From: Ochrobactrum sp. BTU1
GTDB lineage: Bacteria > Pseudomonadota > Alphaproteobacteria > Rhizobiales > Rhizobiaceae
Reading direction: 5' to 3'
Assembly: GCA_018798825.1 (NCBI GenBank)
Contig: CP076355.1
Span: forward strand, 271,001-335,000
Length of the DNA: 64,000 nt
Positions 45,822-55,800 of this stretch are shown one piece after another; positions within the stretch are counted from its first letter, which is position 1, and every line of letters starts with the position of its first letter. The translations under genes were made by a program, and so were the position numbers. The notes beneath the pieces were generated by a model. It did no database searches, had not been told where the DNA came from, and worked only from the letters and a program-made list of their open reading frames with translations.

Positions 45822-46162
45822 CCAAGAATCCCACAAAATTCCGGGTTGTAGAGCGGCGCCGTATACACGCTACTTTCATGGGGCTCAACCTCTGATTGCG
45901 CGTGACTAGATAATGTGTTTTAGAGGGTAGTTTTTTAAGTCCTTGTAAAGAATCGTTAAACTTCGTGAGCTCGTTAACGACTTGTTAAGCTTTCCAGACC
46001 AAAAGTGTCTGGCCTATGCAATCATGGCGATTCATATTAAATTAGATATTACTAAAAAGCCTCCCAATTTATTGCGGGCAATTTTGTGTAATTGCCGCTG
46101 ACTCCTCATGCCAGCTACTGCTGTCTTGCGTGGGTTAACATATTGATTCGGAAGGCGGGCCG
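45822..46162 (+). promoter_or_regulatory. 341-bp gap upstream of ftcR
   Basis: AT-rich and without a gene. T(C/T)GTTAA heptamers occur three times (45953-45959, 45971-45977, 45982-45988); the last two make a TTAA-N7-TTAA site. CTTGCGTGGG at about 46125 resembles the flagellar CAAGC motif on the opposite strand. No convincing -35/-10 pair. GGAAGGCGGG before ATG 46163 is a strong ribosome site. Confidence 0.5.
45974..45988 (-). promoter_or_regulatory. CtrA-type box upstream of ftcR
   Basis: TTAA 45974-45977, seven bases, TTAA 45985-45988. On the minus strand it reads TTAA-N7-TTAAC, the full CtrA consensus. It lies 174 bp before the ftcR start. It suggests cell-cycle input into the flagellar master regulator. 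Confidence 0.5.
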
Positions 46163-46846
46163 ATGATCGTAGTCGTAGATGAGCGGAATATTGTGACTGA
46201 GGGGTACTCCTCTTGGTTCAGCCGAGAAGGCATCACGACAACCGGGTTCACACCATCCGATTTCAATGAATGGGTCGAAAGCGTCCCCCATCAGGATATT
46301 ATGGCTGTAGAAGCCTTTCTAATTGGCGAGTGTGAGGCTCAGAACGGTCTGCCAGCGCGTATTCGTGAACGCTGCAAGGCGCCTGTTATTGCCGTAAACG
46401 ACCGCCCGTCACTGGAGCACACTCTGGAGCTTTTTCAATCCGGGGTTGATGATGTCGTCCGCAAGCCAGTTCACGTCCGCGAAATCCTCGCCCGCATCAA
46501 CGCCATTCGCCGCCGAACAGGTGCTTCGGCTGCATCAGGTAATGATGGAACCGAGGTTGGACCGATCCGCGTTTTCTCCGATGGTCGTGATCCACAGATA
46601 AATGGTGTGGATTTTCCGTTGCCACGTCGTGAGCGCCGGATCCTTGAATATCTAATTGCAAACCGTGGTCGCCGCTTGAACAAGGCGCAGATTTTCAGCG
46701 CGATCTACGGCATTTTCGATAGCGAAGTCGAAGAGAATGTGGTCGAAAGCCATATTAGTAAGCTTCGCAAAAAATTGCGTGAAAAGCTTGGTTTTGATCC
46801 TGTTGATTCAAAGCGTTTTCTTGGATACTCAATTAATATCGATTGA
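46163..46846 (+). CDS. ftcR: Flagellar master regulator FtcR (OmpR-type; Rem homologue)
   Basis: 227 residues: a degenerate receiver-like domain ([29 protein letters not shown]..) and a C-terminal winged helix ([74 protein letters not shown]). The usual phosphorylatable Asp context is not clear, so it may act without a kinase. In Brucella FtcR activates fliF and the flagellar cascade; Rem does so in Sinorhizobium. No histidine kinase gene lies nearby. Confidence 0.93.
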   Translation: MIVVVDERNIVTEGYSSWFSREGITTTGFTPSDFNEWVESVPHQDIMAVEAFLIGECEAQNGLPARIRERCKAPVIAVNDRPSLEHTLELFQSGVDDVVRKPVHVREILARINAIRRRTGASAASGNDGTEVGPIRVFSDGRDPQINGVDFPLPRRERRILEYLIANRGRRLNKAQIFSAIYGIFDSEVEENVVESHISKLRKKLREKLGFDPVDSKRFLGYSINID

Positions 46847-46982
46847 GATTCGTGTCTTTTCTATCGAGCTTTTACAAAGCTCAAATCCAACAATTCGCGG
46901 TTTTTGAAGGTAGTCTTGTCCGGGCAAGCCTGAAACTGATTGTGTCCTCAGTAAAAGCGTAAAAAAATTCTAAGGCTACAGT

Positions 46983-47004
46983 TTCACGCAAGCGTGGCCC
47001 GATA
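46983..47004 (+). promoter_or_regulatory. CAAGC-type motif upstream of flgE
   Basis: TTCACGCAAGC then GTGGCCCGATA, ending 37 bp before ATG 47042. The first 11-mer differs from the fliF copy by one base; the second half is degenerate. Confidence 0.55.
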
Positions 47005-47041
47005 GCTTATCTGCGGATTCTCAAATTCTCAGGAGTTGCCA

Positions 47042-48244
47042 ATGAGCCTCTACGGTATGATGCGGACCGGCGTTTCAGGCATGAACGCGCAGGCTAACCG
47101 CTTGTCGGCAGTCGCAGATAATATCGCGAATGCAAGCACGGTCGGCTACAAGCGCGCCGATGCGCAGTTCTCATCGCTCGTTCTGCCAAGCACCGCAGGC
47201 CAGTATAACTCCGGTAGCGTCGCGACCAATATCCGCTATGGTATTTCAGATCAGGGCGGCATTCGTTCGACAGCCTCCGCGACCGACCTTGCAATCGACG
47301 GCAATGGCTATTTCGTCGTCAGCAACGCTGATGGCACACCTTACCTCACGCGTGCAGGTTCGTTTGTGCCGGATCAGTTCGGCAATCTCGTCAATACGGC
47401 TGGTTATTACCTGATGGGTTATCCTGCGGATGCTAACGGCAATGTTAATACGGTCGCCAACAGCTTTGACGGTCTGGAACGTGTAAACGTGAAGCCGTCG
47501 GATCTTATTGCGACGCCTAGCACGTCCGGCAACTTTACCGTCAACCTGCCTTCTACTGATTCGGTCCCTGCTGCTGGCGAATTCAATCACAAGACATCGC
47601 TGATCGCTTACGACAATCTCGGCGGCAAGATCACGCTGGATGTCTATTTTACCAAGACCGCCGATAATACCTGGGATGTTTCGATTAAGAACGCCGCAGA
47701 TGGTGTTGAAGTCGGCACGACAACGCTGAACTTCGATGGCACAAATGGTAAGCTGCTTTCTGGCGGTGACGTTGCTGTCGATCTGACAGCTTATAACGGT
47801 CAGGCGTTGAACCTTAATCTTGGTTCGTCCAAGCAACTCGCAAAAGACTATACGATCACTGAAGCTGTTATCAACGGTCAGGCCCCTTCGTCTATCAAGG
47901 GGGTTGATATCGGTAAAGACGGTTCGGTTGTTGCTCTTTATGAAAACGGTTCGCAGAAGCTGCTTTACCGTATTCCACTGGGAACTGTGGCAAGCCCGGA
48001 TCGCATGTCGGTGATAAGCGGCAACGTTTTCTCGCCAAGTGCAGAATCCGGCAATATTCAGCTAGGTTTCCCTGAAAACGGGGGCATGGGCAAGGTTTCT
48101 GCAGGTGCGCTTGAAGAATCCAATGCGGATATCGCGCAAGAGCTGACTGATATGATCGAAGCTCAGCGCAGCTACACCGCTAATTCGAAGGTCTTCCAGA
48201 CCGGCTCCGAATTGATGGACGTGTTGGTTAACCTGAAAAGATAA
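47042..48244 (+). CDS. flgE: Flagellar hook protein FlgE
   Basis: 400 residues from ATG 47042 (MSLYGMMRTGVSGMNAQANRLSAVADNIANASTVGYKRADAQFSSLV) with AGGAG at 47031-47035. The C-terminus (LEESNADIAQELTDMIEAQRSYTANSKVFQTGSELMDVLVNLKR) is typical. A TTG codon six bases upstream opens the frame but is not the start. It is a single-gene unit with motif upstream and terminator downstream, fitting a hook protein needed at about 130 copies. Confidence 0.97.
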   Translation: MSLYGMMRTGVSGMNAQANRLSAVADNIANASTVGYKRADAQFSSLVLPSTAGQYNSGSVATNIRYGISDQGGIRSTASATDLAIDGNGYFVVSNADGTPYLTRAGSFVPDQFGNLVNTAGYYLMGYPADANGNVNTVANSFDGLERVNVKPSDLIATPSTSGNFTVNLPSTDSVPAAGEFNHKTSLIAYDNLGGKITLDVYFTKTADNTWDVSIKNAADGVEVGTTTLNFDGTNGKLLSGGDVAVDLTAYNGQALNLNLGSSKQLAKDYTITEAVINGQAPSSIKGVDIGKDGSVVALYENGSQKLLYRIPLGTVASPDRMSVISGNVFSPSAESGNIQLGFPENGGMGKVSAGALEESNADIAQELTDMIEAQRSYTANSKVFQTGSELMDVLVNLKR

Positions 48245-48250
48245 ATTGAT

Positions 48251-48287
48251 GCAATTCCGGGGAGGTGGTCAGCCTCTCCGGAATTGC
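48251..48287 (+). terminator. flgE terminator
   Basis: GCAATTCCGGGGAGG pairs with CCTCTCCGGAATTGC (one G-U) around a 7-base loop, followed by AGTTTTAAAA. It lies six bases after the flgE stop and separates flgE from flgK. Confidence 0.88.
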
Positions 48288-48345
48288 AGTTTTAAAACTG
48301 GACTGTTTTCGCAACAAAGACGGTTCGATGTAGGATGGGGATAAG

Positions 48346-49800
48346 ATGTCGCTTAGTTCTGCTCTTCTGACGGCCAAAAGCTCGCTTGCGGCAACGTCCA
48401 AGCAGACGTCAGTCGTCTCTCGCAATATTGCGGGAGTCAATGATCCTGATTACTCGCGCCGCACTGCGTCGCTGGCTTCGGGGCCGTATGGTTCGCTTTA
48501 TGTCAATATAAGCCGATCCGCTGACGAAGCGTTGTTCAACCGCTTTATTCAGTCAAACAGTGCTGCATCGTCATCATCCATTCTTGCAGGCGGACTTGAC
48601 CGCCTTTCGTCGCTTTATTCTGCAGATAATTTCTCGGGTTCGCCTTCGGCGTTGATCGGCGATCTTCGCGATGCGCTCCAGACTTTTGCTGCCTCGCCAT
48701 CCAATTCGGCTCTTGGTGATAGCGTTGTTTCGACTGCCCAGTCACTAGCCAATGCACTGAATACAGGCACGAAACAGATCCAGTCTCTGCGCACAGATGC
48801 AGATAATGAAATCGCGGACTCCGTTGCCAATATCAACGATGTGTTGGCGAAGTTCGAGAAGATCAATCAGCAGATCGTTAGCGGCACACGTGCCGGCAAT
48901 GATGTGTCCGATTTTCTTGATCAGCGCGATTCATTGCTGAAGCAGCTTTCCGGCGAACTGGGCATCACAACAATGGTCCGCGGCGATAATGACATGGTCA
49001 TCTTTGCGGAAAATGGCGTGACGCTGTTTGAAACCACGGCGCGCAACATCAGCTTCGAACCCTCTGGCGGTCTGGCGGCTGGTGTTGCTGGCAATCCAGT
49101 TCTCGTCGATGGTGTGCCACTTACACATGAAACATTCGATCAGCCTTATGGCACCGGCCGTCTGAGTGGGCTTCTGCAGCTGCGTGATCAGATTGCGCCG
49201 CAATATCAGATGCAGCTCGATGAGATCGCTCGCGGTCTGGTGTCGATGTTTGCAGAAACCGAACAGGCTGATGCAGGTCCAAAACTAACAGGCCTTTTCG
49301 GCTGGTCAAATTCGCCTGCCATTCCGGGCGCGGGTGTTACAGCTGGTCTCGCAGGCACGATCAATGTGTCATCGGCGTTTGTTGCAGCCGAAGGCGGCAG
49401 CTCGCTGCTGCTGCGCGATGGCGGTGCAAATGGCGCGAATTACAAGTATAACTCAGCCGGTGCGAGCGGCTTTAGCGATCGTCTGCGTGCTTTAAATGAG
49501 GCGTTCTCCGAGCCACTGACGTTCGCTTCGTCGGCTGGGCTCAGTTCAAATGCGAGCCTGATCGATTACAGCGCGTCGTCCATCAGTTGGCTGGAAGGCA
49601 AGCGCAAGACTGCGAATGCCAATTTCTCTTATAACCAGACTGTAGCAGTTCAGGCCGATCAGGCTCTGTCCAATGCCAACGGTGTCGATATAAACACCGA
49701 AATGGCGCTGCTTCTCGATCTGGAACATTCCTATCAGGCATCAAGCCGCGTGTTGACGACGGTCAACGCCATGCTTGACGAACTCCTCAGAGCGGTGTGA
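48346..49800 (+). CDS. flgK: Hook-filament junction protein FlgK (HAP1)
   Basis: 484 residues. The N-terminal coiled core is SLSSALLTAKSSLAATSKQTSVVSRNIAGVNDPDYSRRTASL, and the C-terminus is VDINTEMALLLDLEHSYQASSRVLTTVNAMLDELLRAV, both diagnostic. LDQRDSLLKQLSGELGI is also conserved. It begins about 100 bp after flgE and runs directly into flgL. Confidence 0.96.
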   Translation: MSLSSALLTAKSSLAATSKQTSVVSRNIAGVNDPDYSRRTASLASGPYGSLYVNISRSADEALFNRFIQSNSAASSSSILAGGLDRLSSLYSADNFSGSPSALIGDLRDALQTFAASPSNSALGDSVVSTAQSLANALNTGTKQIQSLRTDADNEIADSVANINDVLAKFEKINQQIVSGTRAGNDVSDFLDQRDSLLKQLSGELGITTMVRGDNDMVIFAENGVTLFETTARNISFEPSGGLAAGVAGNPVLVDGVPLTHETFDQPYGTGRLSGLLQLRDQIAPQYQMQLDEIARGLVSMFAETEQADAGPKLTGLFGWSNSPAIPGAGVTAGLAGTINVSSAFVAAEGGSSLLLRDGGANGANYKYNSAGASGFSDRLRALNEAFSEPLTFASSAGLSSNASLIDYSASSISWLEGKRKTANANFSYNQTVAVQADQALSNANGVDINTEMALLLDLEHSYQASSRVLTTVNAMLDELLRAV

Positions 49801-49805
49801 GGCTT

Positions 49806-50852
49806 ATGAAAGCGCAATCTATTTCTACCTATGGTGCAGCTTCAGCCCTCAAGGTTCTCGTAGCAAAGACGAAGGCTGAGCTTGCAAAGGCGCAGCAGGA
49901 AGCCACCACTGGTACGGTTTTCGATGTTGGTTTGTCGCTTGGTTCCAAGGCTGGACAGACTATATCGCTGCGCAAAGAATATGATCGCCTTACCGTTCTC
50001 ACCGACATGAACAAGCTACTGCAGCAGCGCATGACGACGACACAGACTGCGACCACGACCATTATTGAGAACACGCAAGATTTTCTTGGTGATCTAACAG
50101 GTGCCAACAGCACCGTTGAAAGTGCCCAGACTGCGGCGAAAGTGGCAAAGTCTTTGCTGGATTCAGTCACAGGCCTGCTAAACACCAGCTATAACGGCGA
50201 ATATCTCTTCTCAGGTGTCAACACGGATGTGAAGCCGATTGCTGACTACACGGAAGGCAGCCGGGCGCAGAATGCAGTTCGCCAGGCATTTGAAGTTCAT
50301 TTCGGCTTTGCTATGGATGATCCGCAGGTCGCCAATATCACTGGCGACCAAATGAAGACCTTCCTTGAAGGTGATTTTGCCGAGCAATTCAATGATGCCA
50401 ACTGGGATGCCAATTGGTCGAATGCCTCTGATACGGTGATCAAGAGCCGCATTTCACCGACCGAAACAGCTTCGACCTCCATTTCGGCGAATGCTGATGG
50501 TTTCCGCAAGACCATAATGTCTGCTGTCATGGTTTCCGAGTTCGCAACGATTAGCTTGAGTAATTCGGCGTTTCAGGCTCTGACAAATCAGGCAATGCAG
50601 ACCACAACGCAGGCAATTACGGAGACGACTTCTGAGCAGACGACGCTGGGTCTCGCTCAGCAGCGCACTAATGCCGCTACAACACGGATCGGGGCGCAGC
50701 AGAAAATCCTCAATGAATCGGTTCTGGACCTTGAATCGGTCGATCCTTATGAGGCTGCCACGCGCGTCAATGCGCTGATGTCGCAGATCGAGACTTCTTA
50801 TGCGCTAACTGTTCAGCTGCAGAATATGAGTTTGCTCAACTATCTGAAATAA
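49806..50852 (+). CDS. flgL: Hook-filament junction protein FlgL (HAP3)
   Basis: 348 residues from ATG 49806 (MKAQSISTYGAASALKVLVAKTKAELAKAQQEATTGTVFDVGLSLG), five bases after the flgK stop. The GTG at 49797 is a weaker option. It is flagellin-like at both ends (AATRVNALMSQIETSYALTVQLQNMSLLNYLK). It sits between FlgK and the filament. Confidence 0.94.
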   Translation: MKAQSISTYGAASALKVLVAKTKAELAKAQQEATTGTVFDVGLSLGSKAGQTISLRKEYDRLTVLTDMNKLLQQRMTTTQTATTTIIENTQDFLGDLTGANSTVESAQTAAKVAKSLLDSVTGLLNTSYNGEYLFSGVNTDVKPIADYTEGSRAQNAVRQAFEVHFGFAMDDPQVANITGDQMKTFLEGDFAEQFNDANWDANWSNASDTVIKSRISPTETASTSISANADGFRKTIMSAVMVSEFATISLSNSAFQALTNQAMQTTTQAITETTSEQTTLGLAQQRTNAATTRIGAQQKILNESVLDLESVDPYEAATRVNALMSQIETSYALTVQLQNMSLLNYLK

Positions 50853-51022
50853 AACCATTTGAGCGCTATACGCTCTCTCGATGCATAAAGGTCGGTGTCA
50901 ATTATGAGGTCGACGAATCGTGCTTTTAATACGGTGGGGCGCTCACCCGACCTGAAGAAGAACATCACAAATCGGGCAGCGTGATGCGGTTCGTACGAGT
51001 GATGCCGGAAAACGGAGACTAA

Positions 51023-51367
51023 ATGTATCAGCTGCGCTACGAAGACGTCATGAATGATGATATGGCGAGCGCCAAGGAACGCGAGCGGATGCTTTTTGAT
51101 CGCTCGATTGAAATGCTCGCCGCTGCGAAAGCCCATGGTGCGGGATCGCGCGAGGGCATCGATGCTTCCTACTTCACAACCAAGCTGTGGACCACAATCA
51201 TTGAAGATCTTGGTTCAGAAGAGAATGTGCTTCCAAAAGAACTGAAAGCCGCAATCATTTCGGTTGGAATCTTCATTCTCAAAGAAATCGAGCAAATTCG
51301 ACAGGGTGAAAGCACCGATTACGACACTCTGATCGAGGTTACTCAATCTATACGTGACGGACTTTGA
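51023..51367 (+). CDS. flaF: Flagellar biosynthesis regulator FlaF
   Basis: 114 residues, helical ([80 protein letters not shown]), the alphaproteobacterial FlaF family. FlaF promotes flagellin secretion and opposes FlbT. GGAGA lies just before ATG. The 170 bp upstream carries no clear motif beyond a GAGCG/CGCTC palindrome at 50862-50876. Confidence 0.94.
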   Translation: MYQLRYEDVMNDDMASAKERERMLFDRSIEMLAAAKAHGAGSREGIDASYFTTKLWTTIIEDLGSEENVLPKELKAAIISVGIFILKEIEQIRQGESTDYDTLIEVTQSIRDGL

Positions 51368-51368
51368 C

Positions 51369-51860
51369 ATGACGACGAGCGGCAAATCAGCGATCCGTCT
51401 TTCGCTACGTGCAGGCGAAAAGATTTATATCAACGGTGCGGTTTTGAAAGCTGACCGTAAGGTTTCGCTGGAGCTTTTGAACGACGCGACATTTCTTCTG
51501 GAAAACCACGTTTTGCAGCCGGAAGAGACGACATCCCCGCTGCGTCAGCTCTATTTTGCGGCACAGACGATCCTGATTGAGCCGGCTCTGAGGGAACAGG
51601 CGCGCAACACATTTGCACAGATGTTGAAGGGCATGTTTGCGACGTTCAAGGATGCGGAAATCCTCAATGCGCTCAAGCTCGTTGATGAGCTGGTGCATAA
51701 CGGGCGCGTCTTCGAGGCACTGAAAACAATTCGCACGCAATATAAGCGTGAGGCAGAGCTGATGGGTGAAAAAGGCCTGTCGGTGCCTGCCATACAAACA
51801 GAAAAGCCTATGGCATCGGCCCAAGAATCTAAGTCAGTTTTTGGAACCAGAGCCGTGTAA
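51369..51860 (+). CDS. flbT: Flagellin mRNA regulator FlbT
   Basis: 163 residues from ATG 51369 ([72 protein letters not shown]). In Caulobacter FlbT binds the flagellin mRNA 5' leader and limits translation. The frame opens at 51354 inside flaF; the chosen ATG is one base after the flaF stop. The 100-base-plus fliC leader in this window is a plausible target. Confidence 0.95.
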   Translation: MTTSGKSAIRLSLRAGEKIYINGAVLKADRKVSLELLNDATFLLENHVLQPEETTSPLRQLYFAAQTILIEPALREQARNTFAQMLKGMFATFKDAEILNALKLVDELVHNGRVFEALKTIRTQYKREAELMGEKGLSVPAIQTEKPMASAQESKSVFGTRAV

Positions 51861-51872
51861 AAACAAACAGAT

Positions 51873-51941
51873 AGAGCATTTCCAGTAATTCAGCTTTAAC
51901 AGGAAATGCTCTAGAGCGTCCTTTGGGACAAACAGCGCTCT
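51873..51941 (+). repeat. Two adjacent palindromic repeat units between flbT and flgD
   Basis: AGAGCATTTCC (51873-51883) pairs with GGAAATGCTCT (51902-51912). Directly after, AGAGCG (51913-51918) pairs with CGCTCT (51936-51941). The GGAAATGCTCT end matches the 3' end of the repeat copy at 8290-8302. A similar GCG...GCGCTCTAA unit occurs near 15860-15888. Confidence 0.7.
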
Positions 51942-51954
51942 AAGGGGCAAGTCT

Positions 51955-52362
51955 ATGACGACAACATCGACAGTCGGCGCCAACAATACGGCAAACTCGT
52001 CATCAAGCAGCAGTTCCGCCGCCGCCAAGGCGAGTGTGGATTATGATTCCTTTCTGAAGCTTCTCGTTACCCAGATGCAGAACCAGGACCCCACACAGCC
52101 GATGGATGCGACGCAATATGTCTCGCAGCTTGCGACATTCTCCAATGTCGAACAGGCAGTGCAGATGAACAGCAAGCTCGAAACGCTGATCGCCAATTCG
52201 TCGCTTTCGCAGGCTGAAGGCTGGATTGGTCGCACGCTGACGAGTGCTGACGGCGCGGTTACGGGTGTGGTCAAGTCTGTCACGATTCAGTCTTCGGGGA
52301 TGCTTGCTGAACTCGAAGACGGCAAGACGATGCTGATCGGCCAGGGCGTCAAGATCAGTTAA
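51955..52362 (+). CDS. flgD: Hook-capping protein FlgD
   Basis: 135 residues: Ser-rich N-terminus, then the FlgD core YDSFLKLLVTQMQNQDPTQPMDATQYVSQLATFSNVEQAVQMNSKLETLI and a short C-terminal beta part (AEGWIGRTLTSADGAVTGVVKSVTIQSSGMLAELEDGKTMLIGQGVKIS). It is shorter than enteric FlgD (about 230), lacking the Ig-like domains, as in rhizobia. A hook-assembly scaffold. Confidence 0.94.
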   Translation: MTTTSTVGANNTANSSSSSSSAAAKASVDYDSFLKLLVTQMQNQDPTQPMDATQYVSQLATFSNVEQAVQMNSKLETLIANSSLSQAEGWIGRTLTSADGAVTGVVKSVTIQSSGMLAELEDGKTMLIGQGVKIS

Positions 52363-52492
52363 ACGATGTCTCCAAAACCGACTGCGGGTTTAGAGACAAT
52401 CGCATGCGCTAAAAATCTAGATTGAGACGAAGTTTCGATAGTTCATTTGAACCGAAACTGGGCAAAAGCGCTGTGCGCTGAGGACCTTACCT

Positions 52493-52759
52493 GTGAACGA
52501 AGCTGATGCGCTCGATATCGTAAATTCGGCGATCTGGACCGTGCTTATGGCGAGCGGTCCAGCCGTACTTGCGGCAATGCTTGCAGGTATCGGCATCGCG
52601 CTTTTTCAGGCTTTGACCCAGATTCAGGAAATGACGCTGACTTTCGTGCCGAAGATCATCGTTATTTTTGTGGTGCTTGCCTTTACCGCGCCATTTGTTG
52701 GCGCGCAGATCAACTCTTTCACGCTGCTGGCCTATTCGCGCATCGAAAAGGGTTTCTAG
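52493..52759 (+). CDS. fliQ: Flagellar export gate protein FliQ
   Basis: 88 residues from GTG 52493 with two membrane hairpin helices (AVLAAMLAGIGIALFQALTQIQEMTLTFVPKIIVIFVVLAFTAPF). Full length for the family. It completes the FliP-FliQ-FliR gate with genes at 37070 and 55017. GAGG precedes the start. Confidence 0.95.
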   Translation: MNEADALDIVNSAIWTVLMASGPAVLAAMLAGIGIALFQALTQIQEMTLTFVPKIIVIFVVLAFTAPFVGAQINSFTLLAYSRIEKGF

Positions 52760-52796
52760 AGCGCGTTCCGATCTGATTTTATCAGATCGACGCCCT
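52757..52796 (+). repeat. Short palindromic unit after fliQ
   Basis: Starts within the fliQ stop (TAGAGCG) and contains GATCTGA (52770-52776) with TCAGATC (52782-52788), a perfect 7-bp hairpin. It may act as a weak terminator or belong to the TAGAGCG repeat class seen at 8197. Confidence 0.55.
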
Positions 52797-52869
52797 AAGC
52801 CGTCTTATTGGAAACATAATCTTATCGATCTTCGTTTCACTCCGACAGGATTTTTGCTCTAACGCAGCC

Positions 52870-52891
52870 CTCGCGCAAGCTTCGTCGTTTA
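52870..52891 (+). promoter_or_regulatory. CAAGC-type motif upstream of flhA
   Basis: CTCGCGCAAGC followed by TTCGTCGTTTA, ending 27 bp before GTG 52919. The first unit differs from the fliF copy at one base. A TGATAAC stretch at about 52901-52907 could be the -10. Confidence 0.6.
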
Positions 52892-52918
52892 TGTTCCGTC
52901 TGATAACAGGAGACGGAC

Positions 52919-55009
52919 GTGCAGCAGGCAGTAGCTAAGCCATTGACAAAACGTGGAATTCTGACCGGTGGCGACATGGGCCTTGCTGCCGGTATCGTCA
53001 TTATTTTGACAGTGCTTTTCCTGCCGGTTCCAGCGGTTGTTCTGGATATCGGCCTTGCTTTCTCGATTGCTTTCTCCGTTCTTATCCTTATGGTTTCGCT
53101 GTGGATTCAGCGCCCGCTTGATTTTTCGGCGTTCCCGACGGTGCTGCTTATTGCGACCATGATGCGTCTGTCGCTCAATATTGCGACGACACGCGTGATC
53201 CTGACCCATGGTAACGAGGGCTATCTGGCGGCAGGCCATGTTATTCATGGCTTTTCGCAGTTTGTGATGGGCGGTGATTTTGTCATCGGTCTTGTGGTTT
53301 TCACCATCCTCATCATCGTCAACTTCCTGGTTATCACCAAGGGCGCGACACGTATTGCGGAAGTAGGTGCCCGCTTCACGCTCGATGCTATTCCCGGTAA
53401 GCAGATGGCGATTGACGCCGATCTTTCGTCGGGTCTGATCGACGAAAAGCAGGCACAGCATCGCCGTCGTGAACTGGAAGAAGAAAGCTCGTTCTTCGGT
53501 TCGATGGACGGTGCGTCCAAGTTCGTCCGCGGTGATGCGATTGCCGGTTTGATCATCACCGCTGTCAATATTTTCGGCGGGATTATCATTGGCGTTACCC
53601 GCCATGGTATGGATATTTCGGAAGCTGCTGACGTCTTCACCAAGCTCTCGGTTGGTGACGGTCTGGTTACGCAGATCCCTGCGCTGATCGTTTCGCTCGC
53701 AGCAGGTCTTCTGGTGTCCAAAGGCGGGACCCGCGGTTCCGCAGATCAGGCGATCTTTGGCCAGCTCGGCGCTTACCCCAAGGCGCTTTTGATTGCTGCC
53801 TTCCTTCTCTTTGTTCTCGGCATCATGCCAGGCCTCCCGGCTTTCCCGTTCTTCCTGCTTGGTGGTGCGATGGCATTTGTCGGTATTGCCGTGCCACGCC
53901 GTCAGGCGCGTCAGCGCGAGGCAGAAGAGGCAGAAGCACAGTCGAAGCAGCGTGACGCAGAAGACCTGGAACGCAACTCGGTCAAGGCTTCGCTGGAAAC
54001 CACACAGATTGAACTTTGCCTGGGCAAGCAGCTTTCCGCACGCCTTATTGCTTCGCAGCAGGAACTTGCGCACCGCGTTGCCAAGATGCGCAAGAAGTTT
54101 GCGCAGGAATATGGTTTCGTCATCCCAGAGATCAAAGTTACCGACGATATTTCGCTGCCGCCAAAGAGCTATCGCATCAAAATTCACGGTACCGCAGTTG
54201 CGAGCCATGAATTGCGGGTCGGTGAAATTCTCGTGGTGTTGGGCGAGCGTCCATTGCCATCCATTCCGGGTGAGGAAGTACGGGAACCAGCTTTCGGTAT
54301 GCGTGCTTATTCCGTGCCCGAGACTTTTGCTTCAGATCTTCGCCGCGATGGCTATATGACTGTCGACAACTTGTCGGTTCTGCTTACCCATCTTAGCGAA
54401 ATCGTGCGCAATAATCTGGCGCAGCTTCTCTCCTACAAGGATATGCGTATTCTGCTGGACCGCCTTGGTCCGGAATACCGCAAGCTTCTGGATGACATTT
54501 GCCCAGCCAATATTTCCTATTCTGGTTTGCAGGCAGTCTTGAAGCTGTTGCTTGCGGAGCGCGTCTCGATCCGCAATCTGCATCTTATTCTCGAATCCAT
54601 CGCCGAAATTGCACCTCTGGTCCGTCGACCGGAGATGATCGTCGAGCATGTTCGGATGCGGATGGCGCAGCAGATATGCGGCGATCTTTCAGACAATGGT
54701 GTTCTGAACGTGCTTCGTCTTGGTAATCGTTGGGACCTCGTGTTCCACCAGAGCCTCAAGCGCGACAACAAGGGTGAAATCGTCGAATTTGACATCGACC
54801 CGCGCCAGCTTGAGCAGTTCGGCACAGAAGCAACCACAGCAATCCGCAAACATTTCGATAGTGGCGAGCGTTTCGTCCTCGTTTCTTCGCCGGAAGCGCG
54901 CCCTTACATCCGAATGATTATCGAGCGGCTGTTTGCAACGCTTCCCGTGCTTTCACATGTGGAGATTGCGCGTGGTGTCGAAGTGAAATCGCTCGGCGCG
55001 ATTTCCTGA
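52919..55009 (+). CDS. flhA: Flagellar export gate protein FlhA
   Basis: 696 residues from GTG 52919. There are about eight membrane segments (residues 20-325) with the FHIPEP-family region ([33 protein letters not shown]) and [31 protein letters not shown] cytoplasmic nonameric-ring domain ends in [51 protein letters not shown] long open frame on the opposite strand here is a shadow. Followed by fliR after seven bases. Confidence 0.98.
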   Translation: MQQAVAKPLTKRGILTGGDMGLAAGIVIILTVLFLPVPAVVLDIGLAFSIAFSVLILMVSLWIQRPLDFSAFPTVLLIATMMRLSLNIATTRVILTHGNEGYLAAGHVIHGFSQFVMGGDFVIGLVVFTILIIVNFLVITKGATRIAEVGARFTLDAIPGKQMAIDADLSSGLIDEKQAQHRRRELEEESSFFGSMDGASKFVRGDAIAGLIITAVNIFGGIIIGVTRHGMDISEAADVFTKLSVGDGLVTQIPALIVSLAAGLLVSKGGTRGSADQAIFGQLGAYPKALLIAAFLLFVLGIMPGLPAFPFFLLGGAMAFVGIAVPRRQARQREAEEAEAQSKQRDAEDLERNSVKASLETTQIELCLGKQLSARLIASQQELAHRVAKMRKKFAQEYGFVIPEIKVTDDISLPPKSYRIKIHGTAVASHELRVGEILVVLGERPLPSIPGEEVREPAFGMRAYSVPETFASDLRRDGYMTVDNLSVLLTHLSEIVRNNLAQLLSYKDMRILLDRLGPEYRKLLDDICPANISYSGLQAVLKLLLAERVSIRNLHLILESIAEIAPLVRRPEMIVEHVRMRMAQQICGDLSDNGVLNVLRLGNRWDLVFHQSLKRDNKGEIVEFDIDPRQLEQFGTEATTAIRKHFDSGERFVLVSSPEARPYIRMIIERLFATLPVLSHVEIARGVEVKSLGAIS

Positions 55010-55016
55010 CGGGGGA

Positions 55017-55793
55017 GTGAACCCGTTGCCCATCACGCAACTGCCGATCAATGAACTTGTCTTTGCGGCCATGCTTGCATTCTGCCGCGTTGGCGCGTGT
55101 CTGATGCTGATGCCCGGCATTTCAAGCGGACGCATTCCCTTGCAGGTACGATTGTTTATCGCGCTTGCCTGTTCATTTGCGGTCTTGCCTTTGGTGATCC
55201 AAAATATTGCTCCGAGCCTTGATGGCAGCCATCCGCTCGCGATGTTCCGCCTCATGCTCAGCGAAATGTTCATCGGAGGGGTGATCGGGATTCTGGCGCA
55301 TATCTATTTTTGGGCATTGCAGTTTATGGCCAACATGATGGCAATGGCGGTTGGTTATTCGGGTACCCCAGCAGATGCGATTACGGAAGCAGAACCACAG
55401 GCAACGCTTGCGACCATTGTTACTTTCAGCGCGCTATTCCTATTTTTCGTCACGGATTTGCATCTTGAAATTCTGCGAGCACTGCTGAGCTCCTATACGG
55501 CTATCCCTGTTGACGGGCATTTCAGGCCTGATGCTGCGATGATCGACATCAGCGATGCGCTTTCTACAGCATTTCTGGCGACGTTACGCATCGCAGCACC
55601 CTTTATCGTGTTTGCGATTCTGGTCAATTTCGCCATCGGTCTTATCAATAAGCTGACGCCGACGATCCCGATCTACTTTGTGTCGATGCCCTTCGTGCTG
55701 GGCGGGGGGCTTCTGGTTGTCTACTTCATCCTGCCCGAATTGCTGCGTTTTTTCACCGGCGAAGCTGCAACGCAGCTGCGCGATCTGTTCTGA
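55017..55793 (+). CDS. fliR: Flagellar export gate protein FliR
   Basis: 258 residues from GTG 55017 with GGGGGAG before it. Six membrane segments; conserved FRLMLSEMFIGGVIGILAHIYFWALQFMANMMAMAVGYS and LRIAAPFIVFAILVNFAIGLINKLTPTIPIYFVSMPFVLGGGLLVVYFILPE. Last core gate gene, in an operon with flhA and the FliJ-like gene. Confidence 0.96.
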   Translation: MNPLPITQLPINELVFAAMLAFCRVGACLMLMPGISSGRIPLQVRLFIALACSFAVLPLVIQNIAPSLDGSHPLAMFRLMLSEMFIGGVIGILAHIYFWALQFMANMMAMAVGYSGTPADAITEAEPQATLATIVTFSALFLFFVTDLHLEILRALLSSYTAIPVDGHFRPDAAMIDISDALSTAFLATLRIAAPFIVFAILVNFAIGLINKLTPTIPIYFVSMPFVLGGGLLVVYFILPELLRFFTGEAATQLRDLF

Positions 55794-55800
55794 GGATTGC

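Noticed and set aside
52889..54208. Open frame of 439 codons on the minus strand
   Set aside because: It lies antisense to flhA, whose product matches the family throughout. The antisense protein is rich in R, H, Q and N with no domain. It is a shadow of codon bias.
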